From: Candidatus Brocadiia bacterium | GTDB lineage: Bacteria; Planctomycetota; MHYJ01; WSZJ01 | Direction of reading: 5' to 3' | Assembly: GCA_013360825.1 (NCBI GenBank) | Contig: JABWAY010000068.1 | Span: forward strand, 1 to 14,701 | Length of the DNA: 14,701 nt | Shown here: in pieces, positions 6,651 to 13,106 of the stretch | How positions within the stretch are numbered: the first letter of the stretch is position 1 | Layout of the letters: every line of letters begins with the position of its first letter | The notes under the pieces: model-generated | Told to the model about the DNA's origin: nothing | What the model saw: the letters and a program-made list of their open reading frames with translations, nothing else | Database searches by the model: none | Program-made: the position numbers and the translations under genes

Positions 6651-7925
6651 ATGTCCCAGGTCTATAACTGGCAGCTCGGTCGGCAGATGGAGTATCCCTA
6701 CGAGGAACACCATCCCGACGTGCAGTTTGCCTTCGTTTTCAACACGAACCGCTGCATCGCCTGCCAGACCTGCACGATGGCGTGCAAGTCGACCTGGACC
6801 TTCTCCAAGGGCCAGGAGCTGATGTGGTGGAACAACGTCGAAACCAAGCCTTACGGCGGCTACCCGCAGAACTGGGACGCCAGGATTCTGAAGCTGCTCG
6901 ACGATGCCCACACGCGGGCCGGGGTGGAGATGCAGTGGGGGAAGAAGAAGGGGGAACGGGCCCCGTACGGGAAGTACGGCGGCATGACGATTTTCGAAGC
7001 CGCCGGTCGCGGGATCAACCCGGACACGCAGCAGCGGGTCCTGGGCTACCTGCCGACGGAGGCGGAGTGGACGGCGCCGAACATCTTCGAGGACAACTCG
7101 ACGCCGTACGAAGGCGGCCCGTTCGGACTCTCGAAGGACGGCGCCTCGCTTCCCGAGCACAAGTCGTGGTTCTTCTACATCCAGCGGATCTGCAACCACT
7201 GCACCTACCCGGCCTGCCTCGCGGCCTGCCCGCGGAAGGCCATCTACAAGCGTCCCGAGGACGGGATCGTGCTGATCGACCAGGAGCGCTGCCGCGGATA
7301 CCGGCGGTGCGTCGAGGCGTGTCCCTACAAGAAGGCGATGTATCGGCCGACGACGCGGGTGTCCGAGAAGTGCGTGGCCTGCTATCCGCGCATCGAGGGG
7401 CATGAGCCGCTGACCGGGAATGTCCCGACCGAGACGCGCTGCATGACGAGTTGCGTCGGGCAGATCCGGCTGCAGGGGCTCGTGAAGATGAACAAGGACG
7501 GAAGCTGGGTCGAGGACCGGCAGAACCCGCTCTACTACCTGGTCCATGTCGCGAAGGTCGCGCTGCCTCTCTACCCGCAGTTCGGGACCGAGCCGAACGG
7601 GTACTACATCCCGCCCCGCTGGGTGCCGCGCCAGCACCTCCGCCAGATGTTCGGCCCCGGCGTGGACGACGCCATCGAGAAGTACACGATTCCCGATCGC
7701 GAGCTGCTCGCCGTCCTGCAGCTCTTCCGCAAGGACCAGCGCATCATCTTCAGCTACAAGATCGAGCAGGGGAAAAAGGTGTACGAGACGATGATCCGCG
7801 GGAAGAAGTTCGAGCTGTACAACGACACCGCGATCGCCTACGGCAAGGACGGCCGGGAACTCTTCCGCACGACCGTCGAGGAACCGGTGTACATCCGGGA
7901 CTCGAAGCACGCGAACTCCATCTGA
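6651..7925 (+). CDS. nxrB-like: Iron-sulfur electron-transfer subunit, NxrB-like
   Basis: This is the beta subunit that passes electrons between the catalytic subunit and the heme subunit. It has four cluster motifs: C35/C38/C41/C45; C181/C184/C189/C193; C214-x2-Y217-x2-C220-x3-C224; and C241/C244 with C264/C268. Tyr at 217 replaces the Cys of a 4Fe-4S site, as the Trp of NarH does, so I expect one 3Fe-4S and three 4Fe-4S clusters. The opening 'VYNWQLGRQM.YPYEE' and the sequence 'KSTW.FSKGQE.MWWNNVETKPYGGYP' closely match Nitrospira-type NxrB as I remember it, and 424 aa is near its 429. There is no signal peptide, so it would be exported with the Tat-bearing alpha subunit. The ATG at 6651 follows AAAGGAGA, which overlaps the stop of the small upstream gene. 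Confidence 0.92.
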   Translation: MSQVYNWQLGRQMEYPYEEHHPDVQFAFVFNTNRCIACQTCTMACKSTWTFSKGQELMWWNNVETKPYGGYPQNWDARILKLLDDAHTRAGVEMQWGKKKGERAPYGKYGGMTIFEAAGRGINPDTQQRVLGYLPTEAEWTAPNIFEDNSTPYEGGPFGLSKDGASLPEHKSWFFYIQRICNHCTYPACLAACPRKAIYKRPEDGIVLIDQERCRGYRRCVEACPYKKAMYRPTTRVSEKCVACYPRIEGHEPLTGNVPTETRCMTSCVGQIRLQGLVKMNKDGSWVEDRQNPLYYLVHVAKVALPLYPQFGTEPNGYYIPPRWVPRQHLRQMFGPGVDDAIEKYTIPDRELLAVLQLFRKDQRIIFSYKIEQGKKVYETMIRGKKFELYNDTAIAYGKDGRELFRTTVEEPVYIRDSKHANSI

Positions 7926-7940
7926 GGTGAGGAGGCGGTC

Positions 7941-8684
7941 ATGGACGCGACCGGAACGGAGCCAGGTGTGATGGATCCCGTTTTCATCCGGGCGCTGTAC
8001 TACCGGTTCCTGGCCCGGGTGTTCAGTTATCCCCGCCCGGGGACCGTGGCGGCGCTGCGGGAGCAGATGCCGCCCGCCGAGACGGCGGAGGCGTGGGGCG
8101 AATCGGGGCCGAGGATTCGTGCGGCGCTCGAGCGTGTGAAGAGGCTGGTCGGCGGGCAGTCGGACGAGTCGCTGGAATCCACGCACCTGGTGGTTTTCGG
8201 ACACACGGTTCCGGACAAGTGGCCCCCGCACGAGACGCGATTCGGGAGTTCGCATCCGTTCCAGGAGACGCAGGATCTCGCGGACATTGCGGCGTTCTAC
8301 GAGGCGTTCGGACTGAAGATCCGGCCCGGAACCGGGGAGCGGGTGGACCACATCGCGCTGGAGCTCGAGTTCCAGCATTTCCTTGCGCTCCGGGAGCTGT
8401 CGGCGCGGGAGAAGGGTGACGAGGAGGCGGCTGCGGTCACGCTGGACGCGTCGAAGAAGTTCTTCCGGGACCACACCGGCCGCTGGGGTGGTGTTTTCGG
8501 CGAGATTCTCGCCCAGAAGGCGCCTGCGGAGCTGACCCGCGCCTGCGGGGAGCTGCTGGCGGCGGTGCTGCACGGGGATCGGGAGCTGCTTGGGGTGGTG
8601 CCGGGGGCGGTGAGCGCGGAGCCGATTCCGCTTCCGCCGGAGCCCGAAGGTGAGGACGACGGGGGGCTGGACGGTCCGGTGTAG
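7941..8684 (+). CDS. TorD/DmsD/NarJ-family molybdoenzyme chaperone
   Basis: This family consists of cytoplasmic helical chaperones that bind the Tat signal peptide or apo-form of a molybdoenzyme, help cofactor insertion and prevent premature export. The 247-aa protein has the typical N-terminal 'RALYYRFLARVFSYP' helix and the conserved core 'ERVDHIALELEFQHFLAL' at residues 133-150, which matches the family's (D/E)H signature. No signal or membrane segment is seen. GAGGAGG precedes the ATG at 7941. An in-frame ATG at 7971 lacks such support. It lies 15 bp after the beta subunit and closes the operon. The natural client is the NxrA-like protein. The C-terminal tail (about the last 20 residues) is Pro/Glu/Asp/Gly-rich and probably disordered. 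Confidence 0.88.
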   Translation: MDATGTEPGVMDPVFIRALYYRFLARVFSYPRPGTVAALREQMPPAETAEAWGESGPRIRAALERVKRLVGGQSDESLESTHLVVFGHTVPDKWPPHETRFGSSHPFQETQDLADIAAFYEAFGLKIRPGTGERVDHIALELEFQHFLALRELSAREKGDEEAAAVTLDASKKFFRDHTGRWGGVFGEILAQKAPAELTRACGELLAAVLHGDRELLGVVPGAVSAEPIPLPPEPEGEDDGGLDGPV

Positions 8685-8719
8685 GGGGAGGAAGTCTGCG
8701 GCGTGGCGGGCGTCCGGAA

Positions 8720-8764
8720 GCGCGCCGGGGGTGGCCGGGATGTCCCGGGGCCCCTTGGGCGCGC
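8720..8764. terminator. Nested GC-rich hairpin between convergent genes
   Basis: Three nested stems can form: GCGCGCC (8720-8726) with GGCGCGC (8758-8764), GGGG (8727-8730) with CCCC (8751-8754), and CCGGGA (8735-8740) with TCCCGG (8743-8748). It lies between the end of the chaperone gene and the end of the minus-strand small gene, where a bidirectional terminator would be expected. There is no U-tract, so intrinsic termination is not certain. Confidence 0.4.
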
Positions 8765-8772
8765 GTGGTGGT

Positions 8773-8970
8773 CTACTTGCGGACCTCTTCGCCGGTCTTC
8801 CGGACTTCTTCGACGCCCATGCGGACGGTCTCGACGACCGCCCTGGCGCGGGCCTGTTCCTGCTCGATGCGGGGCTTGGCTTCGTTCCAGCGTGCCTGGA
8901 GGCGGACGACGGTGGGGGAGAGGGCGACGGCGAGGGCGAGGACGGCGGCGGCTTTGATGATGAGTTTCAT
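8773..8970 (-). CDS. Small signal-anchored coiled-coil protein
   Basis: The product is 65 aa. Residues 1-22 (MKLIIKAAAVLALAVALSPT) form a signal or membrane anchor, with Lys at positions 2 and 6 and a hydrophobic core. The rest, from about 24 to 65, is highly charged and looks helical or coiled-coil, ending in a near-repeat of 'EEVRK'. AGGAGA lies 8 nt before the ATG on the minus strand, which supports this start over longer in-frame readings that begin with a Gly/Arg-rich segment. No function is recognised. It is convergent with the chaperone gene and divergent from the HEAT-like gene. Confidence 0.65.
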   Translation of the reverse strand: MKLIIKAAAVLALAVALSPTVVRLQARWNEAKPRIEQEQARARAVVETVRMGVEEVRKTGEEVRK

Positions 8971-9203
8971 GGCTGGGTCTCCTGAGTGTGTCGTGCGTTC
9001 CTGGGGGTGAGTATCGCAAGGGGTGTGCCCGGGACGCGGAATCCATAACCTCTTGCTGCGGTGAAGGTTGTGGAATTGCCCTGCCCGCCGCGCCGTCCCG
9101 ATTTCCGGACGCTGCGTCAGAATTTCGTACGACCCCCGCCTTCCACGGAACCCCCGGCGCCGACCCCGCGTCCAATCCCCACCCCCCCACACGGAGACCC
9201 CCC

Positions 9204-10013
9204 ATGCCGCTCTCCCGCCTCCTCACATCCTCACTTCTTCTCTGCGCCGCCGCGGCGTCCGCCCTGGAACCCGATCCCGCCGGAGACCCCACCGCCACCG
9301 CGCCACAGTCCGAGATCGAACGCCTGGTGGAACTTCTCGATGCCGACGGGGTCGAGGAACGGACCCGGGCCGAGGAAGCGCTCGGGGGGATGGGGCCGGC
9401 GGCGCTGGAGTCCATCCGCGGGGCCGCGGCCGTGGCACGCCTGGAGAACGAGGGGCAGGTCCGTCTCGCTCGCGTCCTCCGGCTGCTGGAAGCCCGAGTC
9501 GAGGAGACCAGGATCTGGGGGGAGGACGCGGACCCGCTGGGGGAGGTGCGCAGCGCCCTGACCGATGCGGGGCAGGACCTGGAGAACTGGGAGCTTCACC
9601 TGATCGCGGACCCGGGATTGACCCGGCTGCTCCCGCGCTGCCGGTTCATCATCGCGGACTGGGTCGGCGCCCAGCGCAAGCCGATCGCCTCCGTCCTGTA
9701 CGCGGTCTGTCGCGAGCCCGCGGCCGTCCTGCGGATCCCGTCCAGCCGGGAGCTTGTCGCCCTCGCGCCCAGCCTGCCCGCCGCCCAGGACGGGGCGATG
9801 AAGGCCCGGATCGCCGGGGCGCTCGCCGGGCTGGAGAGCCTGCGCAGCCAGTGGGACGGGCCGTTCGAGTACCGCCCCGAGGACGCCTCGGTGCCGGAGG
9901 GGGCCGCGGGCGCGACGCGCATCGCGGAGACCGGACAGCTGGTCTTCGATTTCGACGAGTCGGGGACCCTCGTGCAGGTGGCGACCGTGCGGGAGATGCA
10001 GCGGAAGCGCTGA
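9204..10013 (+). CDS. Secreted HEAT-like repeat protein of unknown function
   Basis: From the ATG at 9204 (GGAG 8 nt upstream) the protein is 269 aa and starts with a signal peptide (MPLSRLLTSSLLLCAAAASA, cleavage likely after ASA). The mature N-terminus carries a helical motif, 'IERLVELLDADGVEERTRAE' then 'EALGGMGPAALESIR', typical of HEAT/armadillo-like units and common in exported planctomycete proteins. A middle region of mixed helices follows. The C-terminal 60 residues contain beta-like segments ('GQLVFDFDESGTLVQVATV'). The frame is open upstream to 8988, but that extension has no signal and is Pro/Arg-rich, so I reject it. No enzymatic motif is visible. Confidence 0.75.
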   Translation: MPLSRLLTSSLLLCAAAASALEPDPAGDPTATAPQSEIERLVELLDADGVEERTRAEEALGGMGPAALESIRGAAAVARLENEGQVRLARVLRLLEARVEETRIWGEDADPLGEVRSALTDAGQDLENWELHLIADPGLTRLLPRCRFIIADWVGAQRKPIASVLYAVCREPAAVLRIPSSRELVALAPSLPAAQDGAMKARIAGALAGLESLRSQWDGPFEYRPEDASVPEGAAGATRIAETGQLVFDFDESGTLVQVATVREMQRKR

Positions 10014-10111
10014 GCGTCGGCGGGGCGGCCCTTTCCCGACATGACCCCGCGGAGTGCGGCAGGATCGGCGCCCGGCGGAGTCCGTGATAAGATCCCGCCC
10101 GGACAAGTCAC

Positions 10112-10132
10112 GCCGCCGGCGGCGCCGGCGGC
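10112..10132. promoter_or_regulatory. Perfect 9-bp hairpin in front of a lipoprotein gene
   Basis: GCCGCCGGC-GGC-GCCGGCGGC forms a fully GC stem of 9 bp with a 3-nt loop, ending 14 nt before the AAGGAG of the following gene. No U-tract follows. It could be a terminator remnant for the upstream gene or a structured leader that affects translation. The arms are simple GCC/GGC runs, so chance cannot be excluded. Confidence 0.35.
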
Positions 10133-10158
10133 ATCCCCCGTTCCTCAAGGAGCCGATC

Positions 10159-10755
10159 GTGAAACTCACTTCCCTCGCCGCCGCTCTCTGTGCCGCCGTC
10201 CTTTTCTCCGCCTGCGGGAAGTCCGAGGACTCGGGGTCGGGGTCGGGCGGGGGGAGTTCCTCGGGAGGGAACTCGGGCGGCTCGTCGACGATCAATCCCT
10301 CCGGGCTGGACGCCTCGAAAGACCTCAGCGCCGAGCTCAAGACGCTGATGGAGGCGACCTATGCGATGGCGAAGTCCGGGGACGCGAAGCTGGACGAGAC
10401 GGTCAAGTCGTTCTTCCTGCAGAATCACGACTCCTGGCTGAAGAAGACGTTCGGGGACGAGGTCGGCGGGGCATGGGCGCAGAAGTACGGGGAGCGCGCG
10501 TCCGATTTCGAGCCCGGGATGAAGGGGTTGTTCGAGAAGGTGGTGAAGGACGAGAAGTCGGGGATCACGGTGTTCCGGCTGACGGACCCGGATGACCGGA
10601 ACGCGACGGGGAGCCAGAAGGATTCGATGCTGGCGATGAAGGAGAAGACCGCGCTCTACACGGTCAAGTTCATCAAGCCGGGCGATGAACTCGGGATGAG
10701 CGTCTGGTCGTGGGCTTACGTGGACGGCGGGTTCCGCATGATTGCCAAGAAGTAG
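10159..10755 (+). CDS. Lipoprotein with Ser/Gly linker, unknown function
   Basis: The GTG at 10159 follows AAGGAG by 6 nt and starts a 198-aa protein with a lipoprotein signal. The lipobox is FSAC, with C19 as the lipidated residue. Residues 23 to about 44 are a Ser/Gly/Asn-rich flexible linker. The remaining 150 residues form an alpha/beta-looking domain rich in Lys and Asp/Glu, with 'ELKTLMEATYAMAKSGDAK' near its start and a terminal 'WSWAYVDGGFRMIAKK' that is likely a beta-hairpin. No known domain is recognised. The frame opens earlier at 10054, but that extension is an Arg-rich stretch encoded by the GC hairpin region and is not credible. Confidence 0.78.
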   Translation: MKLTSLAAALCAAVLFSACGKSEDSGSGSGGGSSSGGNSGGSSTINPSGLDASKDLSAELKTLMEATYAMAKSGDAKLDETVKSFFLQNHDSWLKKTFGDEVGGAWAQKYGERASDFEPGMKGLFEKVVKDEKSGITVFRLTDPDDRNATGSQKDSMLAMKEKTALYTVKFIKPGDELGMSVWSWAYVDGGFRMIAKK

Positions 10756-10815
10756 AGGCGAGCCCGCACGCGGACCGCGACTTGCGGCTGGCCTGAACCC
10801 CAGGTGGGAGACGCC

Positions 10816-11205
10816 ATGCCCTACACGCTGATCCTTCACGAACGACCCGCGTATCTGCACGTCACGGTCTCCGGCGACAACTCGCCGGAGACGGTACGGG
10901 CGTATCTGCGGGAGGTGCTGGCGGCCTGCATCGCCCGCGGGGTTTCGGCGCTCCTGATCGAGGAACACCTGGATGGCCCGCCGTTCGACCTGCTCGATGT
11001 CTTCCGGATCGCCTCAGAAGAGAGTCTCCGTGCGAAGCCGCAGATCGAGCGGCTGGCGTGGGTGGACACGAATCCGGACCATCCTCACGCGAACATGCAG
11101 TTCGCGGAGAATGTGGCGGTGAACCGGGGACTCCACATGCGGGTTTTTCCGGGTGTCGCGGAGGCGGAGGAGTGGATGGCCGGGGGCGCGACGGCAGCGG
11201 GGTGA
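10816..11205 (+). CDS. Small STAS/SpoIIAA-like domain protein
   Basis: This is a 129-aa soluble protein with alternating beta strands and helices: 'YTLILHERPAYLHVTVSG', a helix with 'ETVRAYLREVLAACIARG', a strand 'SALLIEEHL', then 'LAWVDTN' and a C-terminal 'VFPGVAEAEEWM'. This layout resembles the single-domain STAS/SpoIIAA-like (SEC14-like) proteins of about 120-130 aa found in many bacteria, whose function is mostly unknown. I base this on overall pattern, not a signature motif. The ATG at 10816 has GGGAG 5 nt upstream. A GTG at 10804 in frame would add four residues but has no ribosome site. Confidence 0.65.
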   Translation: MPYTLILHERPAYLHVTVSGDNSPETVRAYLREVLAACIARGVSALLIEEHLDGPPFDLLDVFRIASEESLRAKPQIERLAWVDTNPDHPHANMQFAENVAVNRGLHMRVFPGVAEAEEWMAGGATAAG

Positions 11206-11207
11206 GG

Positions 11208-11234
11208 GCCGGGCGGGGGAGTGGGCTGCCCGGC
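11208..11234. terminator. GC hairpin at convergent gene ends
   Basis: GCCGGGC (11208-11214) and GCCCGGC (11228-11234) are perfect 7-bp arms with a 13-nt loop. The hairpin starts three bases after the stop of the STAS-like gene and lies 30 bp before the end of the minus-strand membrane protein gene. The position suits termination from both sides, but there is no T-run on either strand. Confidence 0.4.
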
Positions 11235-11263
11235 TCAGCAGCTCCACGACGAGATTTTGACCT

Positions 11264-11851
11264 TCAACCGGCGCGTTTTTCGGCGGCCTTCCAGGGGGAG
11301 ACCGGAATCGATGTCGGTGGATCTCGATGCGGATCGACGTCGCCGCAGGTCGCTGAAAGACGCCGGAGTGGATGGCACAGGAGCATCGCGGCGTTGCTCT
11401 GCGGAGGGAGGGCGCTCCGAATGTCGGGGTGGCGGATCTTCCCTCCTTCGTGCGCGGCTTTCCCCACGGCCGCGAACGTCGCGAGCGTGAGGACTGCCAG
11501 CACGGCTGCCATCCAGCGGCGGAGTTCTCCGGAGCGCAGGGTCACGAGCAGGAGAATCAGCGACGTCGCTCCGAGGAGCTGGAGCCCCCCCTGCGCGATC
11601 TTGGCCGCGTCTTCATGGCTCTCGAGCAGCGCCTCGTCCACCGTTCCGGAGTGCTCGGCGTGCTCTTCCGATTCCTCCCCGGAGAGGAAGACGGGCCAGG
11701 CGATCAGCGCGCCCGCGACGAACGTCACGAGAGCCGCGCGCCAGAGCGCGGGTTTCGAGAGGAGGACTCCCGCGGCGAGAAGAGCGAGGCCGACCAGGGG
11801 GAGAACGACGGGAAAATGCACCAGCGAGAGGTGGATCTGCTGCGGCGTCAT
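11264..11851 (-). CDS. Four-helix membrane protein, DUF2231-like
   Basis: The 195-aa protein has four hydrophobic segments at about 10-31, 36-57, 86-105 and 111-130. 'IHLSLVHFPVVLPL' at the N-terminus (H7, H12) and 'GKAAHEGGKIRHPDI' after the last helix (H134, H141) resemble DUF2231-type proteins, where such His residues have been suspected to bind heme. The loop between helices 2 and 3 is acidic with H64, H67 and H79. GGAGG lies 8 nt before the ATG. Odd point: the last 50 or so residues, after 'GGKIRHPDI', lose the hydrophobic and GC-ending codon character of the rest and contain Cys/Pro/Arg-rich sequence, as if the frame had shifted or the original stop had been lost. The family call is moderate and heme binding is inference. 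Confidence 0.7.
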   Translation of the reverse strand: MTPQQIHLSLVHFPVVLPLVGLALLAAGVLLSKPALWRAALVTFVAGALIAWPVFLSGEESEEHAEHSGTVDEALLESHEDAAKIAQGGLQLLGATSLILLLVTLRSGELRRWMAAVLAVLTLATFAAVGKAAHEGGKIRHPDIRSALPPQSNAAMLLCHPLRRLSATCGDVDPHRDPPTSIPVSPWKAAEKRAG

Positions 11852-11934
11852 CGGCGTTTCCTCCAGGACCCCGGGGAGGTCCCATTCCGGGGCGGGAAGT
11901 CATGTCGCAAACGAGGTGCCGCAGGGACGCACAA

Positions 11935-12714
11935 CTACGGAATCACAACGGTCTCCATCTCGCACTCCCGCTGCACACGCTCCGCCTCCGCCTGCGCTTC
12001 ACGCCACGTCCTGAACCTCCCGAACCGGACCGCGGTCAACGCCCCGTCCGGGACAAGTTCGACGTCGATCCCCCGCTCGCGGAGGTCGTCCGCCCGACGC
12101 CGTGCCCCGGCGGCATCCGCGAACGCGCCGGCCTGGACGACGAATACATGGGAGGTGCTGCCGCGGATCCCCCTGGCCCGGGGAGCCCAGGCCGAATCGG
12201 GAGTCTCACGCAGCAGGAGGTTCAGGTCCGCAATTCCCTCGTCCCACCGCCCCTGCCGGATCCGCGAGACGCCGAGAAAGTACAGGCAGTCGTCGCGCCG
12301 GATCTGCCCGCCCCCCTTGGACAGCGCCCGGAGAAAGTCGGTCTCGGCCCGCTCGGGCAGGCCCATCTGGTGGTAGATCAGCCCGCGGACGGAATGCCCC
12401 TCGGCGACCCGCTCGGACGGCGCCCCGTCGGAGGCGATGACTTCCTCGACATGAGGAAGCGCCGCGGCGGGGCGGCCGAGGGCGAGGTGCGCGCGGCCGA
12501 TCCGGAGACGGGCGTCGAAGCGCCGCGGGTCGCGGGGGTTGTCGGCGAGGAATCTCTGGAACGACGCGATGGCCCGCGACCAGTCGCCCGCGACGTAGGC
12601 GGCCTCGGCGTCCCCCCACGCGGGATCGGAGGGCACGTCCTTCTCGGTCGAACTGCAGCCGGCCGCGAGTGCGGCGAGGGTGAGAGCGCATGCGAGACGC
12701 GGGCCCAGGGTCAT
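11935..12714 (-). CDS. TPR + SPOR domain lipoprotein
   Basis: The protein is 259 aa. A lipoprotein signal ends with LAAGC, C20 being the lipidated residue. Residues about 35-175 form tetratricopeptide-like helices ('AEAAYVAGDWSRAIASFQRF', 'RIGRAHLALGRPAAALPHVE', 'LGVSRIRQGRWDEGIADLNL'). Residues about 186-259 are a SPOR domain ('HVFVVQAGAFADAAGARRRA', then 'VRFGRFRTWREAQAEAERV'), which in other proteins binds denuded peptidoglycan. It is probably an envelope scaffold attached to a membrane and reaching the cell wall. Its ATG overlaps the stop of the preceding zinc-finger membrane gene as ATGA, so translation is probably coupled. GAGG 8 nt upstream supports the start. Confidence 0.85.
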   Translation of the reverse strand: MTLGPRLACALTLAALAAGCSSTEKDVPSDPAWGDAEAAYVAGDWSRAIASFQRFLADNPRDPRRFDARLRIGRAHLALGRPAAALPHVEEVIASDGAPSERVAEGHSVRGLIYHQMGLPERAETDFLRALSKGGGQIRRDDCLYFLGVSRIRQGRWDEGIADLNLLLRETPDSAWAPRARGIRGSTSHVFVVQAGAFADAAGARRRADDLRERGIDVELVPDGALTAVRFGRFRTWREAQAEAERVQRECEMETVVIP

Positions 12715-13028
12715 GACCGGATCCTCGAGATGATGTCGAACGGCGCAAGTGCGCGGATGTTGAGCCAGCGGTGGCCCACCCAGGCGGCGACAAGACCCAG
12801 GAGAACCAGGAGCACCAGTCCCGTCACGAAACTCCCGAACCAGGGGAACTTCAGCTTCGGCTCGCGCCAGGTCGACTTGAACGCGGCGTACCTGCCGGAA
12901 CAGTCGAAACAGCAGAACTCGCCGAGCGGGGTGGCGACCCGGCAGGTCCCGCAGTACGGCCGGTGGCAGTGCCGGCACAGGCCGACGGCGGGAGCCTCGC
13001 GATGGTTGAAGCAGAGTCGGTCTTTCAT
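12711..13028 (-). CDS. B-box-like zinc-finger membrane protein
   Basis: The product is 105 aa. The N-terminal 45 residues hold C6, H9, C18, C21, C26, C29, C39, C40 and C43 in the spacing of a B-box or treble-clef type zinc finger; two zinc ions could be bound. Residues about 66-84 are a single membrane helix (SFVTGLVLLVLLGLVAAWV), followed by a short basic tail. Such finger-plus-helix proteins are often seen as cytoplasmic adaptors on the inner membrane; the function here is unknown. GGGGAGG is 4 nt before the ATG. The stop overlaps the start of the SPOR lipoprotein, which suggests that the two act together. Confidence 0.8.
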   Translation of the reverse strand: MKDRLCFNHREAPAVGLCRHCHRPYCGTCRVATPLGEFCCFDCSGRYAAFKSTWREPKLKFPWFGSFVTGLVLLVLLGLVAAWVGHRWLNIRALAPFDIISRIRS

Positions 13029-13082
13029 CGGGCCTCCCCGGCCTCCGCGCCCCCCCTTCTCTTTCGGCGCCCCACCCCCGGC

Positions 13083-13106
13083 GGCTTCGCCTACTTCTGC
13101 GAAGCC
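13083..13106. terminator. Stem-loop across the transaldolase stop codon
   Basis: GGCTTCG (13083-13089) and CGAAGCC (13100-13106) are perfect 7-bp arms with a 10-nt loop that contains the stop codon of the aldolase gene. There is no T-run after it on the minus strand, and the next gene begins only 62 bp further on. It may be an RNA-processing or stability element instead of a terminator. Confidence 0.25.

Noticed and set aside
6123..8573. An 816-codon open frame on the minus strand opposite the NxrB-like and TorD genes
   Set aside because: Same low-complexity Arg/Leu/Pro/Val composition; it lies opposite strongly supported genes with good ribosome sites.
8988..9203. Upstream extension of the HEAT-like protein
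   Set aside because: It would put 72 Pro/Thr-rich residues in front of a clear signal peptide; the ATG at 9204 has its own ribosome site.
8971..9203. Promoters in the divergent gap between the 65-aa gene and the HEAT-like gene
   Set aside because: CATAAC- and GATACT-like boxes occur, but none has a matching -35 at proper spacing, so I did not annotate them.
10054..10158. Upstream extension of the Ser/Gly-linker lipoprotein
   Set aside because: The extension is Arg-rich, is encoded across the GC hairpin, and would bury the lipoprotein signal. GTG at 10159 has AAGGAG.
11221..11490. Plus-strand open frame of 89 codons opposite the end of the DUF2231-like gene
   Set aside because: Arg/Ser-rich with no ribosome site; it is a shadow of the minus-strand gene and its odd tail.
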